Source of the DNA: Glandiceps talaboti
Lineage: Eukaryota; Hemichordata; Enteropneusta; Spengelidae
Direction: 5' to 3'
NCBI RefSeq assembly: GCF_964340395.1
Contig: NC_135556.1
Span: 14,147,910 to 14,211,909, forward strand
Length of the DNA stretch: 64,000 nucleotides
The position numbers and the translations under genes are program-made. The notes beneath the pieces are model-generated. The model was not told the origin of the DNA and made no database searches. It worked only from the letters and a program-made list of their open reading frames with translations. Shown one piece after another: positions 53,246-64,000 of the stretch (the first letter of the stretch is position 1; every line of letters starts with the position of its first letter).

Positions 53246-53336
53246 TATATATCGCCACATCAGTGCAGTACGGTCGTATCTGCTATGCAGTTGTATAGGC
53301 AGATATGACCTTACTGCCCTGGCGTGGCGATATATA
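53246..53336. mobile_element. Hairpin element H1, copy 2
   Basis: TATATATCGCCAC at the left and GTGGCGATATATA at the right pair as outer arms. The inner arms match copy 1 at 46261-46330. Confidence 0.75.
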
Positions 53337-54086
53337 CACTTGGCCTTGGCATCTGCTGTCCTTCCACCATTAGCCATAGGCACGTTATTGCCAAGTTCAT
53401 ATCACTTTTGTAGACATTATCAACTGAATGAAAACAGAACAGCACCCATTTAAGATACTCCAGTAGACTTTTGTCTCCATCCCAAGTTTCCATAAATACT
53501 ATGCTAAATAGATAAAACAAGAATTTGCTCTTTTGTGTCAAACTATGGAACACACCAAAATAAGAAAGTTTATTTACAACTCTTTTTAGATGCAAACATT
53601 TTCTAACTTTACACACTTATCTTAGTATTGCGTGGCTACAGAGGGGATCAAATACAAGGTCAGTTGTTGATCTGCTAAGCTGATGGGTTATTTTTGAGGT
53701 GTGGAACACCAAATCAGTAGAAATAAAATGCTAGTACTGAAGTGTTGTAGCAATAGAAACTAGTTAGTATTAACTTTTTATGTGACGAGTGACTTTGTAC
53801 TACACTGTTGTTTTCATGATGTAGATTTCTATTATGCAAAATAGATGCATATTAATTGAATTCTAATTAGTCAAATCAAGAGTCAAGAGAAATGATACAA
53901 GAATAACAATGTCATCATTGTTAATTTTTGATAACCTTAATTATGAAGTAGAAAATTCAAAGTGAAAATGAGAGTGATTGTACAAGTTGTTATTTTGCTA
54001 CATTGCATGTCTGGTCACTTTTTACAATTTCAAAGTTTAGTCATTTTTTTTTGTACATCCCGTAATTATGAAATTCTACTAGTGAT

Positions 54087-54189
54087 AGAGATAACCATTT
54101 GTTGACGTGTGATTGCGACACTCTGTTTTTTCGCGAAGCCCCGGAAAACACAGAGAGTCACAGTCACACGTCAACGAACAGATATCTCT
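54087..54189. mobile_element. Hairpin element (MITE-like)
   Basis: AGAGATAACCATTTGTTGAC GTGTGA at the left pairs with TCACACGTCAAC GAACAGATATCTCT at the right. About 103 bp, with a loop around TTTTTTCGCGAAGCC. Single copy in this window. Confidence 0.65.
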
Positions 54190-54734
54190 ATGTGGTCGAT
54201 GAGGGCGCACAGTACAAGGTTATTCGAGTACGATCATGGAGTACGTTATGTAGATGGTATCGGTACATACAAAATAATTCATTTAGCATCAATTTTAGTA
54301 AAGCGAAGCTCCAAGGACTGTGAGAGAGTCTACTAGTGACTAAGTATGATGACTCATTATGATGACTCATCAGTGAAAATTTGGGGAATCAATTCCAAAA
54401 AAGTATTTTGATTCAGGGTAGAAATTCTCATATCCTTCTAGTACAGCCTGTGTGTATTCATACTGGAACTTTGGTACTTAACATTGTTATGTGCCAGACC
54501 ATGGCCAGACACATGATACTTTGATGTGTATATTTATTTCAGTAATGTGTTTCTAGAAGTGATTTCCTAGACAATGAAAAGTGCTAAAGTCAAAGTTCAC
54601 CTTGTAGAAATCTCACTGTAGTTGTCATTCTTTATAGTTTTGTAGCATCATTTACTGTGAACTTTGTGAAACAGTAGTGTCTTTTCTAAATAAACCTTGG
54701 GAATAAAATCTTGCAGTTAGAGTTTCTGTCTCTG

Positions 54735-54737
<3 letters not shown>

Positions 54738-54767
<30 letters not shown>
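54738..54767 (+). repeat. (CA)n microsatellite
   Basis: About fifteen CA dinucleotides. Confidence 0.95.
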
Positions 54768-54771
<4 letters not shown>

Positions 54772-55415
54772 ATTTGTACAGAAATACAAAGCACGATTTC
54801 ATGTACCATCACAGATATTGTCAAGTACTTTAGAGAATAACATTATAGTCTTATGAAGTCTCAAAACAAACATACAGATGACAACACTGAAAATATTGGA
54901 AAATTTAATATACACAACTTCAAAATTGGAGATGTGAAATATTGAAGTTAACTTGATATACTGGGGTAACTGATGAGAGAACACCATACGTGGGTACTGG
55001 ATAAGCTGCTTGGTCAAAGCATGGATCTACTATCACCGAGATGTCCATGGTCAAAGTAAATGCAAACACAGACAATTTGGTGAGAAGTGTGAGAGTCTAC
55101 ACACAACTTTCCACAAAATTTTACCATTGAACAGTAATTTGAATTAAGTGCTATTATCACCATCGAACAGTAATTTGAACTGCCCTTTATACAATGCAAA
55201 GCGAAAGTTGGGAATTTAGCGCCCTCGTGGAAACATTTCTCCACTTGGGAATGCCATATCAGACATGGTGAATTCTGCCATACTAAATGCAGTGCTACTA
55301 TGTAACATGCTTTCCACTTGATATGGACAGTAAAGACTGCTTTTACAGCAAAGCATACATACCTCAATACGAGATGTTGACTTGCATGAAATGATTGTGT
55401 CATCATATGCATGTA

Positions 55416-57232
55416 AGGGACCGGTCTGTTTCTCCAGCCTGGGGGGGGGGGGGGGGGGGGGGGGCGGTGGATTCTTAAATCGGGCCGACAAAAAGTCACT
55501 GACCCCCCCTATCTGTAAAACCCAAAACAGGCTGACCCCCCTATCACTTAATTCTAAAACATGATGACCCCCCCATATATGATATTTGCATGAGTGACAG
55601 GTATTTTTTGATCGTGACTCAGTGTGGACTGCTTGACTGTCTTGCATCTACTTTATAAGATCCCGGGTTAGCACTATCATAATTATGATTATTGACTACA
55701 CAGGGTAAATATATTTGAAAAGGAGTTTAATAGCATCTTGACAGTGAAAGGTAGAGGGAAAGCTTGAGAAGGGAATATGTACAGCTGTCATGGGGGGTCC
55801 TAGGGGGTCTCCCCCTAGAAGCCCAGGAGGTTTTTAACTCTGAAAAGTCAATTTTGAGACTATTCAGACATTTTAAGAAAATCATTTCCAAGCTTTACAA
55901 GACAACACCAACATGTAAAAAACAACTACATAGGGTTGAAATACTTTTTAATATACTTTGATAGCATCTTGACAGTAAGAGGGGAAGAGCTTGAGACTGG
56001 GATATGTCCACCTCATGCGGGGGGGGGGGGGGGGACTTCTGAGGGGTCTCCCTCTAGAAGCCCTGGAGGATTTTTACTCTTATAGCCAAAATTTATGCTA
56101 TTTAGACCCTTTCAAGCAATAACTTAATCCATGCTTTACAAGACAGCAAGTATCAGAAACTATTCTTTATAACTTACACTAAGGGTTGAAATATGTTCTT
56201 AAAAAGTTAAATGGCATCATTATATACATGTAGTAAAGGTCAGCACATCTAATGGTAGTATCATTGGTAGGGGAGATTTGGAGATTAAGGCAATTTTAGA
56301 CTATCTTGGCAAACATTTCACATCTTGAAAAGACAATATCATCTCAAATTAGAATAGGGTGAAAATATTTAAGAAAAGCTTAATATCATTATGACAGTAA
56401 AAAGGTTGTTGGTACATCTGATTGTTGGTTGAATGCATGAGTGACCTCTGGGGGTGAGGAAGTCCTTGGGGTTTTCCCCCTGGCAGATATGGAGTTTTTT
56501 GCTTGAGATACTAAGGCAATGTTTAGGTTATTCATAACCTTTGAGGTAATATTTCCAAGCTTCGAAAAGCTAACGTAAATGTACGTTTTAAATGAGTTTC
56601 CTATATCACATAAAATAGACATGTAACATTAGTATAGGGGCATTGATATGTGTATAATAAAGTCACCGATATGTTAGAGAACTTTAGGTGGTCATACCTA
56701 GTGCATAATAGAAACTGGAATCTGATGAGATGTGGTGATTTGTAGTGTCAATAACATGATGAGTAGAACAATTTAGATTAACTTCATTTATAAACTATCT
56801 ATGAAAATTGCCATTACGAAACCTTTAAGTTCACTTTTGCCCCAAACTGCAATATAAGTGAAGCATTGATTGTGAAACAGCCAAGCATTTACATGACATG
56901 TTCTGTAACTAGTGTGGTAGCTAGGTAATACATGTATATGTATATGTATACTAGTTATGTTTGAACTATTAAGTAATACATTTGTATTAAAGAATTCATG
57001 TAAGAAACAGGGACAAGAACAAATATTGACATGTACCACATTCAGACACGGCTATATGCCATTGTAGAAAGGATTTTTTTCTTCCATCACAATTTAAAAC
57101 ACAATGACCCCCCTATCCCCAATTTTCAAAACAGCATGACCCCCCTACTGCCAATTTCAAAAACTGGGTGACCCCCCTACCAATCCACCGGACCCCCCCC
57201 CCCCCCCAGGCCGAAGAAACTGACCGGTCCCT
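55416..57232. mobile_element. 1.8-kb TIR element with internal tandem repeats
   Basis: The left end AGGGACCGGTCTGTTTC TCC and the right end are inverted copies; the right end reads GACCGGTCCCT on the plus strand. Inside each end is a long homopolymer (24 G at 55441-55464; C run at about 57187-57207) and repeated TGACCCCCCTA motifs. The interior holds three or four diverged subrepeats of about 240 bp with GGGGTCTCCCCCTAGAAGCC and TCTTGACAGTAA. No transposase frame is recognised, so it looks non-autonomous. Target-site duplication is not clear (flanks GTA and AAA). Confidence 0.75.
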
Positions 57233-57539
57233 AAATCATGAATAATGATTAACAAGCTTGGTGCATCAACTTGGATCAAGTCAAGGCTTGTTTGGAATTG
57301 CAGTCACTTTTGAATGGAACATCCTTTCCATCTAACATCATCATCACTTTTACTCAATATCATCATTTTCTATCAGTTATATCAAACATGGTGAAATAAA
57401 ACCCTCCCATTGAACACAAAAGTAGGTTGGATGACGTGTTTATTCCTGAAAACTGCTTACATACTGAGATACAAGTTTTAACATTTGAAGGCTTGGTTAC
57501 AACTGACAACTGCTTGGTTAGGATTCTCCAGTGTGTTAC

Positions 57540-58012
57540 ACACACATACACTAGCCTGTTTACTGTGCTGTTGAGATACATCGTTAGCTGGTTGTACCTC
57601 CCTAGCCCTCGCATCAACAGCCTGTCATGATTACATTGTCAAAGCTGATAACAACGGATTGAAAATTTCACCCAATAGCCTGGTTGATCATCGTGTGCAG
57701 TCCTTTCTACCATGACAACTAGTTTGACTATCATTATTCAAATGAATCAGTATGTAAATATACACACATTGCGTGACGTGAGACAAAACTTGAAGTGAAC
57801 ATATGTTAATTAATTTACATGTTATTTACATATGGTTCTATGTAAATTTAACCCTATGGGGTGATGGATAACGACTCTTGGGGGATGTGGCTACGTTACA
57901 TTGTAACAGTTTGACAATATAGTCAAGACAAGCCATTGATGTGAGGGCTAGAGAAGTACGACCAGCTAACGAACTATCTCAACATTGCCGTAAACAGGCT
58001 ACACACACACAC
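57540..58012. mobile_element. Repeat family R3, copy 2, with long terminal inverted repeats
   Basis: The left arm (about 57548-57655: AGCCTGTTTAC, CGTTAGCTGGTTGTAC, CTAGCCCTCGCATCAA) is the near complement of the right arm (about 57905-58002). The interior shares a stretch with 47036-47240. A non-coding TIR DNA element of about 460 bp. Confidence 0.82.
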
Positions 58013-58482
58013 CAACTCTTCACTATACCATGACAATGAAATCCATAGAAAACTACATTACATGTACACTAATACATACATAAGATATTACAATAAATTT
58101 AAAAAACAAAACATATTTACAATATGGCTGAACATAAAGATATGAAAAAAAAAATTACAAATTTTGACACTCTACACTTTTGTCTCCAAGTACCTCATAA
58201 TTGTTTGAAAATGCCCCTATGAATTTTTTTTTAAGACATCATGATTTCATATCAATATCTTTTTGTTTGTATTATTACAGTTGATCATTTTGTACAAATT
58301 AGACATTCTCCATCTTTTCTGCCTACATTTTAAAGTTTCTCCAAAAACCTATATTCATTCTTTGCTGTGATCTCAATGTCATTACTGTACACTTCCTGAC
58401 TTTCACGTAGTTCATTTCACATTTCTAATTTTTCAGATTTTCATTTTGACATATCAACACCTTATTTTGGAAAGTCAGCTCT
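58013..58482. other. CHM 3' flank / 3' untranslated region
   Basis: AT-rich with no gene. It presumably includes the 3' untranslated region of the minus-strand CHM gene, but I could not place a convincing polyadenylation signal. Confidence 0.4.
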
Positions 58483-61400
58483 TTAGACATCATCCTTGTC
58501 ATTTTTGTCCTCACCAGAACACTCAGCTTCTTCACCTTTAACCCCATCACCTTTGACCTTTGCCATGTCACCTTTGACCTCATCTGTGTCAGCTGCTTCT
58601 TTGTGCTTTAATGTATCATCTTCATTGTCATCCTTTATGCTAGTTTCTCCACCTTTGACCTCATCACCTTTGACCTCACTTTCTTCACTTTTGACCTCTG
58701 CACCCTCAACGCTAGCTTCTTCACCTTTGACCTTATCATCTTTGACCCTACTTGCTTCACTTTTGACCTCTTCACCTTCGACACTAGCTTCTTCACCTTT
58801 GACCTCAGCACTATTGTCCTTTGCTTCTTCAACTCTGACCTGATCACCTTTGACCTCTTCACTGTCTGGTGTTTCTGTTCCTTCCTCAAATCCGACGTCC
58901 TTCTTCTCTGATTCATCCTCTACGTAGATGATATCTTCAGGATTAGGAGCAGCCGGCAAGAACTCTTCTCCGGGACAAATCTTTTCAAATAACTTCTTTG
59001 CCTAGAATAGTAGTGTAACACAGTGAAATGATGGTGACTCTGGAAAATTCTTTTCAAATAACTTCTTTGCAGTGAAATGATGGCAACCCTTTTTTTTTTC
59101 TCTGGACCTTTGGATTTCAAACATGATACGATGCAAAATGTAGATGTGTCAAATATATACATGAATCAAGAATTCGATATATGTAGATACTATTGTGAAG
59201 ATATTCACTTTGGAGCAATTTAAAACATTTTAGCAAAAAAGACATTTATTTTTATTTTATTTCACACTTTGGCTCCACTAAATAGTCACATCACTTACTG
59301 TAAGATAACGCATTGAATCACATTTATTTCCATACATTGCCTTTATTACCTGTGATCAAATTTTTCTGAAGAAAGTGACTGTATTTCACACTTATTTTGG
59401 TGCAAATTTTGTTACTGCTAAACAAGCTCAAATCAGTTTAGCCCCAAAATTGTGTATTCACAGTATGTTGAGGGCACCCTTCCCTCTGTACATAACTCCT
59501 TGTTGGACCATCACTCCAACAAAGTAACTGATCTCCATTGATCTGTATTCTTTACTATTATAAAGGTCAACTATCATAGAGGTCAAAGTTGAAAGACTTG
59601 TATCTCACAGACTATACTAACCTGTACAACAGCATGTTCAAATCCTATAGATGGGCCTGGTCCCGATGTAACTAACACATTCTCGGGTAGATCAGTGAAT
59701 GCCTCGTCAACACACTCCGATGTATCTGACTGAGTAAAGTACATACACCATAACACTTTGGGTTTCTCGGTTTCAGTTCCACCGCTTTGTTCTGCATCTG
59801 ATGGTGACTCTGAAATGTAATTTAAATCAGTCAAACCTAAGTGTCTTTATCCAAGTAACAATGCTTTCGAGAGAAAGTGTGTATGATGCAACAACTTGAA
59901 AAGTTTAAAAACTGATACTATATTACTATTACAAATCCTCACAGACTGAGAAAAAAATGTTTGTAACATAGGATCATTAATGTGTTGTCTATCTGTAGTA
60001 AAATGATTATATACAATGTGTACATCATTTTCAAAATTGGAATGCTATAATGGTACTATTTTGGTCATTCTCGTAGGCCAGAGCACACATTTCTGCTCAA
60101 GCAACCTCTGGGTGGTGTGTCTTGGACGTTGTCGTAAAAGAGGCCGTGTGGTTTACGATGGTGATTTCGGCATGTTTCTTACTTCTAGCAATGACTGATA
60201 CATAGCCCTTTGATAATCACAAAATATAAATTTCCCTACTTTAATCAGCACTTCCTGAGGTCACATCTAAATGCCTACCACCCTCATCACCAGAATCTTC
60301 CCGTTACAGACTATGATGGCCTGATTTTAGAAATGAACTGTACAAAGTACAAGATACCATTACATGTAAAGTCTTCCAAGGAGAGAATCTTGATCTTACC
60401 TTCCTCAGCAGGTTCAAATAACAAATCTACAGCATATTTCAGGTCTTCTTTAGCTGTTTTACTACCTTTACATGTCATGTGAACTACATCTGAAATAAAT
60501 TAATATAGCAGAAGAAAAAAAATGTAAGTGTATTATTATGGTTTGTTCAATATTCTTCTATCAACACTAATCACATTGTAAAAGACTTACAAAAAAAACA
60601 GCTACAATATTACTAACAAACATATACATTTCAAAAATTACAAAAGTTTCAGTTTTGGCACAAAATTGATTAGAGTTTGGTGGAGCTTGGATTCCAGATT
60701 TGGAGTTTTTTGAAAATTTTACTAGCATTACCCTGAGAGCTCCAACATTTGAGGGCGCCCTTCTTTGGTTTTTGTTTTGTATGTAATGAAGGAGAAAATG
60801 ATGAATAGTATAAATGGCTTATTAAGAGAACTGCTCAGCATTGGTTGAGGTATGACTCCACAGAGTGTCTTCTAGTTCTCCTACAAGACGAACATACATC
60901 TTTACTCTATACTTACACATTCCTTTAGGACATGCATAGGCAGCATGGTTTAGCTCTATTACTTTGACTGGGTCTTGACCTGGTGTTGGTGGAATTGTTA
61001 GCAAAGTCACCTACAAAATGTCAACAACAACAAAAATCATGATTCAATTTAGGTTTGATTTATATTCAATCTGTCTTTATTTATGAAAACAAATGATAAA
61101 TAAAATTGACATTGGTCAGATAATTATAGGGTAAAGTACTCAATAACAGCACTTATCCACTGCCACACATGTTGTGAATGATATATGGAAAGTAAAACAA
61201 GAATAAAACAAATTATAACTTATTATTTGAGAGAAAGTGTGCAATTTATCAGTAGAGGTATATACCACTGTGGCACACATTATACTGAACACATATTGCC
61301 GGGCCATGAGAGCTATAGCACCCGTTTATTACACCCGAGGGACTGTGAAGGCCGAGGGAAATAGCATGTGATTCTGGTAACTCACAGTCACAAGGGGGTA

Positions 61401-63312
61401 ATGAACGGGTGCTATAACCTGAATATAGGCCAGGCAATATGTGTTTAAAATATACCTCATGCTGTGAACTCATGGTGGCAGACGACATCGTCAGAAGCTG
61501 CCATTTTGACCTGCTGTGAACTCACGGTGGTCACGTGACCATGTAATAGTTGATGGTCATTCAATTTTCCTATCACGTGACTGATTCTAGCGAATCATGG
61601 CACAGCATTATCACTAGGTATATTATAAATATTATTATTGGTACTCAGTTTATTGAAAAATGAATCTCAGATTCTACCTGGTCTTCTGCTCCTGGTTTTA
61701 ATGATCTGTTTGTGAAAAATACTCCTCTTGATACACATCTGAAATTGATCAAATTATAAGTGACGATGAAATACACCTGTACTGCTGTATCTAATGATAA
61801 TTATGTTTTAAAAAGTGACTTTCTGGGTTAACAGGCTCTTAGAATGACTCTGTGTACAAGATGGCACACTCTATACAGTGAGACAATAAAGCCCATGCAA
61901 TAATCATCGACAACTTTTTTGAAGAAATAAAATACCCAGTTTATCTATCAACAGAATGTATTTAATTCACTAAAAATACAAAATTATGATTTACCACAAT
62001 GACACTTTTGCCAAGGATGTATGTGATATTTCATAAAAAGCAAATGAAAATCTTCTTACCCTATAACTTCTGGTTTACTGTGTTGTTGGGGTACATAGCT
62101 ACCTTCCATAATAACCCATCTACAAATAAACACAAAATGTGTCTTTGTAACTGTTGTGAAAGGCGTCATTTTTCTATCTGTATGCATGGTATGTTGGCAT
62201 ACATAACAAAGCTTGATTTGCTTTGGAACTATGTGATCTGTAATTTTTGAACTTGTACTGTGAATAATTATGGAACACAAAATAAATGATTTGGAAATAT
62301 ACTGAAATATCAACTGGTATGCAGATTTTTTATCATCATCGTAAATACTAAAGTTATAGATTTTATGAATAAGTGAAATGTGAGATAAAACTTTGGTTAT
62401 GAATGCTAATCACATGACAGTGCACGAAGCAGTTGGAAAATATGTCTATTCACAAACATTACATGCTTCTGAAAGAAGAATTATTCAGACTTGTAAAGAA
62501 TGAAATTGCAATCAACACTTGAAAAAGACAAGTTTTCCAAGGAAGCTACATATATGTGACATCAGATTGACACAAAAAGTTTCTTAGAACAACTTTCAAA
62601 GTTATATGTATGCGTAGAAATATTGCCTTGATTTTCAATGTACCTTCTGAACAGCACTCCTAGTGGTCAAACTGTAAAATCTATTGTCTTTCTGATAACC
62701 AGAATACATAGCATATTATGATACTGATAGCTTACCTACAATTTAACCTTTGACCTTCTGTATCTATGATTCCTTTACATCTGAAATAAATGAAACATCA
62801 ACGGATGTCAATCAAACTCATACAGCTGCCATGGTTACATGATATAAACACATCAAGTTGACATACATACAAATGTATCACTGACCAATGCTTAAAACTG
62901 CACAAAATAAACGTTTTACAATATGAGATGTTCTCTTACAGAGTTATTTATTTAAACAGGAAATTATTTAAATTCAAACAATCCAATCTCACAAAACATT
63001 TGAACCCCGTCTAATCTCAATATTAAAGTTCAAACAAAAACAAAATTTGTCAAATTCAGGGCCCAAAACAAAGATTACAGAAAAAGGATTGTTAAGATTG
63101 AAATTAGTCTAACTACATTGTACTAGTCGTGTTTCATAAAATATAGGAAATCTACAATTGTTGTTAATATATCTAATATATATCACATAATGGTATGAGT
63201 CAAGATGAAATGAACACTCAAATGCGAAACTTACAATTTGGACTGTTTGTCGATAATCAGCGCTTTTCCATTTCTTCGTAACACATAGATACCAGCAAAG
63301 ACTGCACACATT
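58483..63312 (-). CDS. CHM: Rab escort protein (REP/CHM), 3' exons (5' part beyond the window)
   Basis: Eight exons: 63312-63235, 62780-62736, 62119-62060, 61738-61678, 61010-60917, 60489-60400, 59809-59622, 59001-58483 (stop 58485-58483). All join GT-AG in one frame. Motifs in order match human REP1: MCAVFAGIYVLRRNGKAL, IIDTEGQRL, RGVFFTNRSLKPG, VIELNHAAYACPKGMYVVH, MTCKGSKTAKEDL, KVLWCMYFTQSDTS, DLPENVLVTSGPGP, KLFEKICPGEEFLP and PNPEDIIY. REP binds newly made Rab GTPases and presents them to Rab geranylgeranyltransferase, then delivers them to membranes. The C-terminal 140 or so residues are a lineage-specific acidic tail of repeated EVKG(D/E)E and ASVEGEEVKSE motifs. The gene is convergent with CWH43. 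The next exon upstream is not between 63313 and 64000. Confidence 0.93.
58981..59083 (-). repeat. Partial duplication of the CHM last-exon start
   Basis: The first 21 nt of the last exon (58981-59001) recur exactly at 59050-59070 in the intron. AGTGAAATGATGG likewise recurs at 59022 and 59071. The intronic copy is not preceded by AG, so it is not itself a usable acceptor. Confidence 0.85.
60490..60916. other. CHM intron; nothing supported
   Basis: AT-rich intron sequence with no recognisable repeat or exon. Confidence 0.4.
61288..61446. mobile_element. Palindromic TIR element in a CHM intron
   Basis: AACACATATTGCCGGGCC at the left and GGCCAGGCAATATGTGTT at the right form terminal inverted repeats. 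A second inverted pair lies inside (GCTATAGCACCCGTT and AACGGGTGCTATA), with a further pair near GACTGTGA and TCACAGTC. About 160 bp, non-coding. Confidence 0.8.
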
Positions 63313-63337
63313 CTAGTAAAACAAACAAATAATTTGA

Positions 63338-63697
63338 TGTTATTCTCCAACATTTTTCTTTTTTCAGCCAGGGAAAATATGAGTAACCTAAGGGGCCCTT
63401 GTCACTATGAGTAACTAGACGAGTAGTGACAACCCTTAGGTCACAGGAATTTCCCAGCTGAATGAAGAAATATATTGGAGAATAACACAATTATACCAGT
63501 TCCAGTAATAGCAAAGACAAATCGGGGAAAGTAACAGTAATTTTTAACGTTTTGAATCATATTTCGAACACAGCAGAACAAGTAACATAGACATGCGTTG
63601 TCGTGACAAAGACTCGCGTTGTTGTGACGTAGAAGGACCAGAGTATATATTCCATATTTTTTGTTCTAAATGGTTCGTGCATGGTATAACATGTGGT
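63338..63697 (+). mobile_element. Palindromic element M1, copy near the right edge
   Basis: TTATTCTCCAACATTTTTC to TTTGTTCTAAATGGTTCGTG. It includes GGAAAATATGAGTAACCTA, GGTCACAGGAATTTCCCAGC, GGGAAAGTAACAG and CACAGCAGAAC. It lies in the CHM intron 5' of the exon at 63312. Confidence 0.7.
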
Positions 63698-64000
63698 AGT
63701 CTGTCTACAGCTCTCAGCTCACAATTAAGAGTTATATACTGATAGTTATATAGTATCAGAAGGTATATGTGCAGAAATATAGACAAAGATTGACTGATGG
63801 AGTAGAGAAATACGAGATAATAAATTACTAGTATGCTATATGTAGCTTTCAAATACTTTATAAAGTTCTATTCATTGACAGACTCTACTACATAAATCTT
63901 GATGAGGTGACGTCATCAAGTTCTTGTCAAATTGCCAACTATGTCTACTTCAATCTTGTACATATGAAATACTGTAAACCTAGAAATTTGCCCTAAACAC
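63698..64000. other. CHM intron sequence at the window edge
   Basis: No exon or repeat recognised. The missing 5' exons of CHM should lie to the right. Confidence 0.4.

Larger units (their letters stand above)
53069..55415. other. CWH43 3' flank and intergenic region
   Basis: No gene found. Possible polyadenylation signals AATAAA lie at about 53723, 54690 and 54703. The stretch also holds hairpin elements at 53246-53336 and 54087-54189 and a CA repeat at 54738-54767. Confidence 0.45.

Noticed and set aside
55014-55647. Minus-strand frames of 143 and 161 codons with Pro-rich stretches
   Set aside because: They read through the poly-G tract (giving poly-Pro) of the TIR element and match no family.
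58496-58843. Plus-strand frame rich in SSPLT repeats
   Set aside because: Antisense shadow of the CHM acidic tail, whose minus-strand frame continues the conserved REP sequence.
60016-60482. Plus-strand frames in a CHM intron
   Set aside because: No similarity to known proteins; they overlap a supported CHM exon on the other strand (60400-60489).

Overview
The window is animal nuclear DNA: AT-rich, split genes with many short exons and GT-AG introns, tRNA-derived SINEs, palindromic MITEs, one truncated LINE and dense simple repeats. Exon structure and protein similarity (recalled, no database search) point to an invertebrate, perhaps a marine deuterostome; the species cannot be fixed from the sequence. 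I recognised no virus-derived or LTR element.

Layout, left to right. (1) 4548-8884 (+): the last four coding exons of an SLC7 amino-acid transporter light chain; its 5' part is not seen. A 5'-truncated L2/CR1-type LINE (about 4808-6354) sits in its first visible intron. (2) 9698-23367 (-) and 25644-41596 (-): two complete, tandemly duplicated soluble epoxide hydrolase 2 genes (EPHX2-A, EPHX2-B), each with 19 coding exons of matching phase that encode an N-terminal HAD phosphatase-like domain, a linker and a C-terminal alpha/beta hydrolase with an intact epoxide hydrolase active site. (3) 41746-53068 (+): a complete 13-exon CWH43/PGAP2IP gene (GPI-anchor lipid remodelling), head to head with EPHX2-B over about 150 bp. 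(4) 58483-63312 (-): the last eight exons of a Rab escort protein gene (CHM/REP), running off the right edge. SLC7 and EPHX2-A are convergent, as are CWH43 and CHM.

Most notable observations. (a) In all four gene families, tandem repeats are seeded at exon ends and copy the splice site or stop codon with them: SLC7 exon end, CWH43 exons 4, 6 and 9 (5' splice sites), CWH43 intron 12 (about 28 copies of a 36-bp unit, many carrying a 3' splice-site-like sequence in the same phase as the real one and open into the last exon), the CHM last-exon start, and the EPHX2 stop-codon region. (b) The EPHX2 exon carrying the catalytic nucleophile (GHDWGG) is duplicated with only 33 nt between copies and a length of 86 nt, so the two can only be used one at a time; both are intact in EPHX2-A, while in EPHX2-B one has lost 34 bp. 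(c) Both EPHX2 proteins have a basic N-terminal extension resembling a mitochondrial presequence; EPHX2-A ends in the peroxisomal signal AKL, EPHX2-B in KNL. (d) A SINE shared in the same intron shows that the duplication is later than that insertion.
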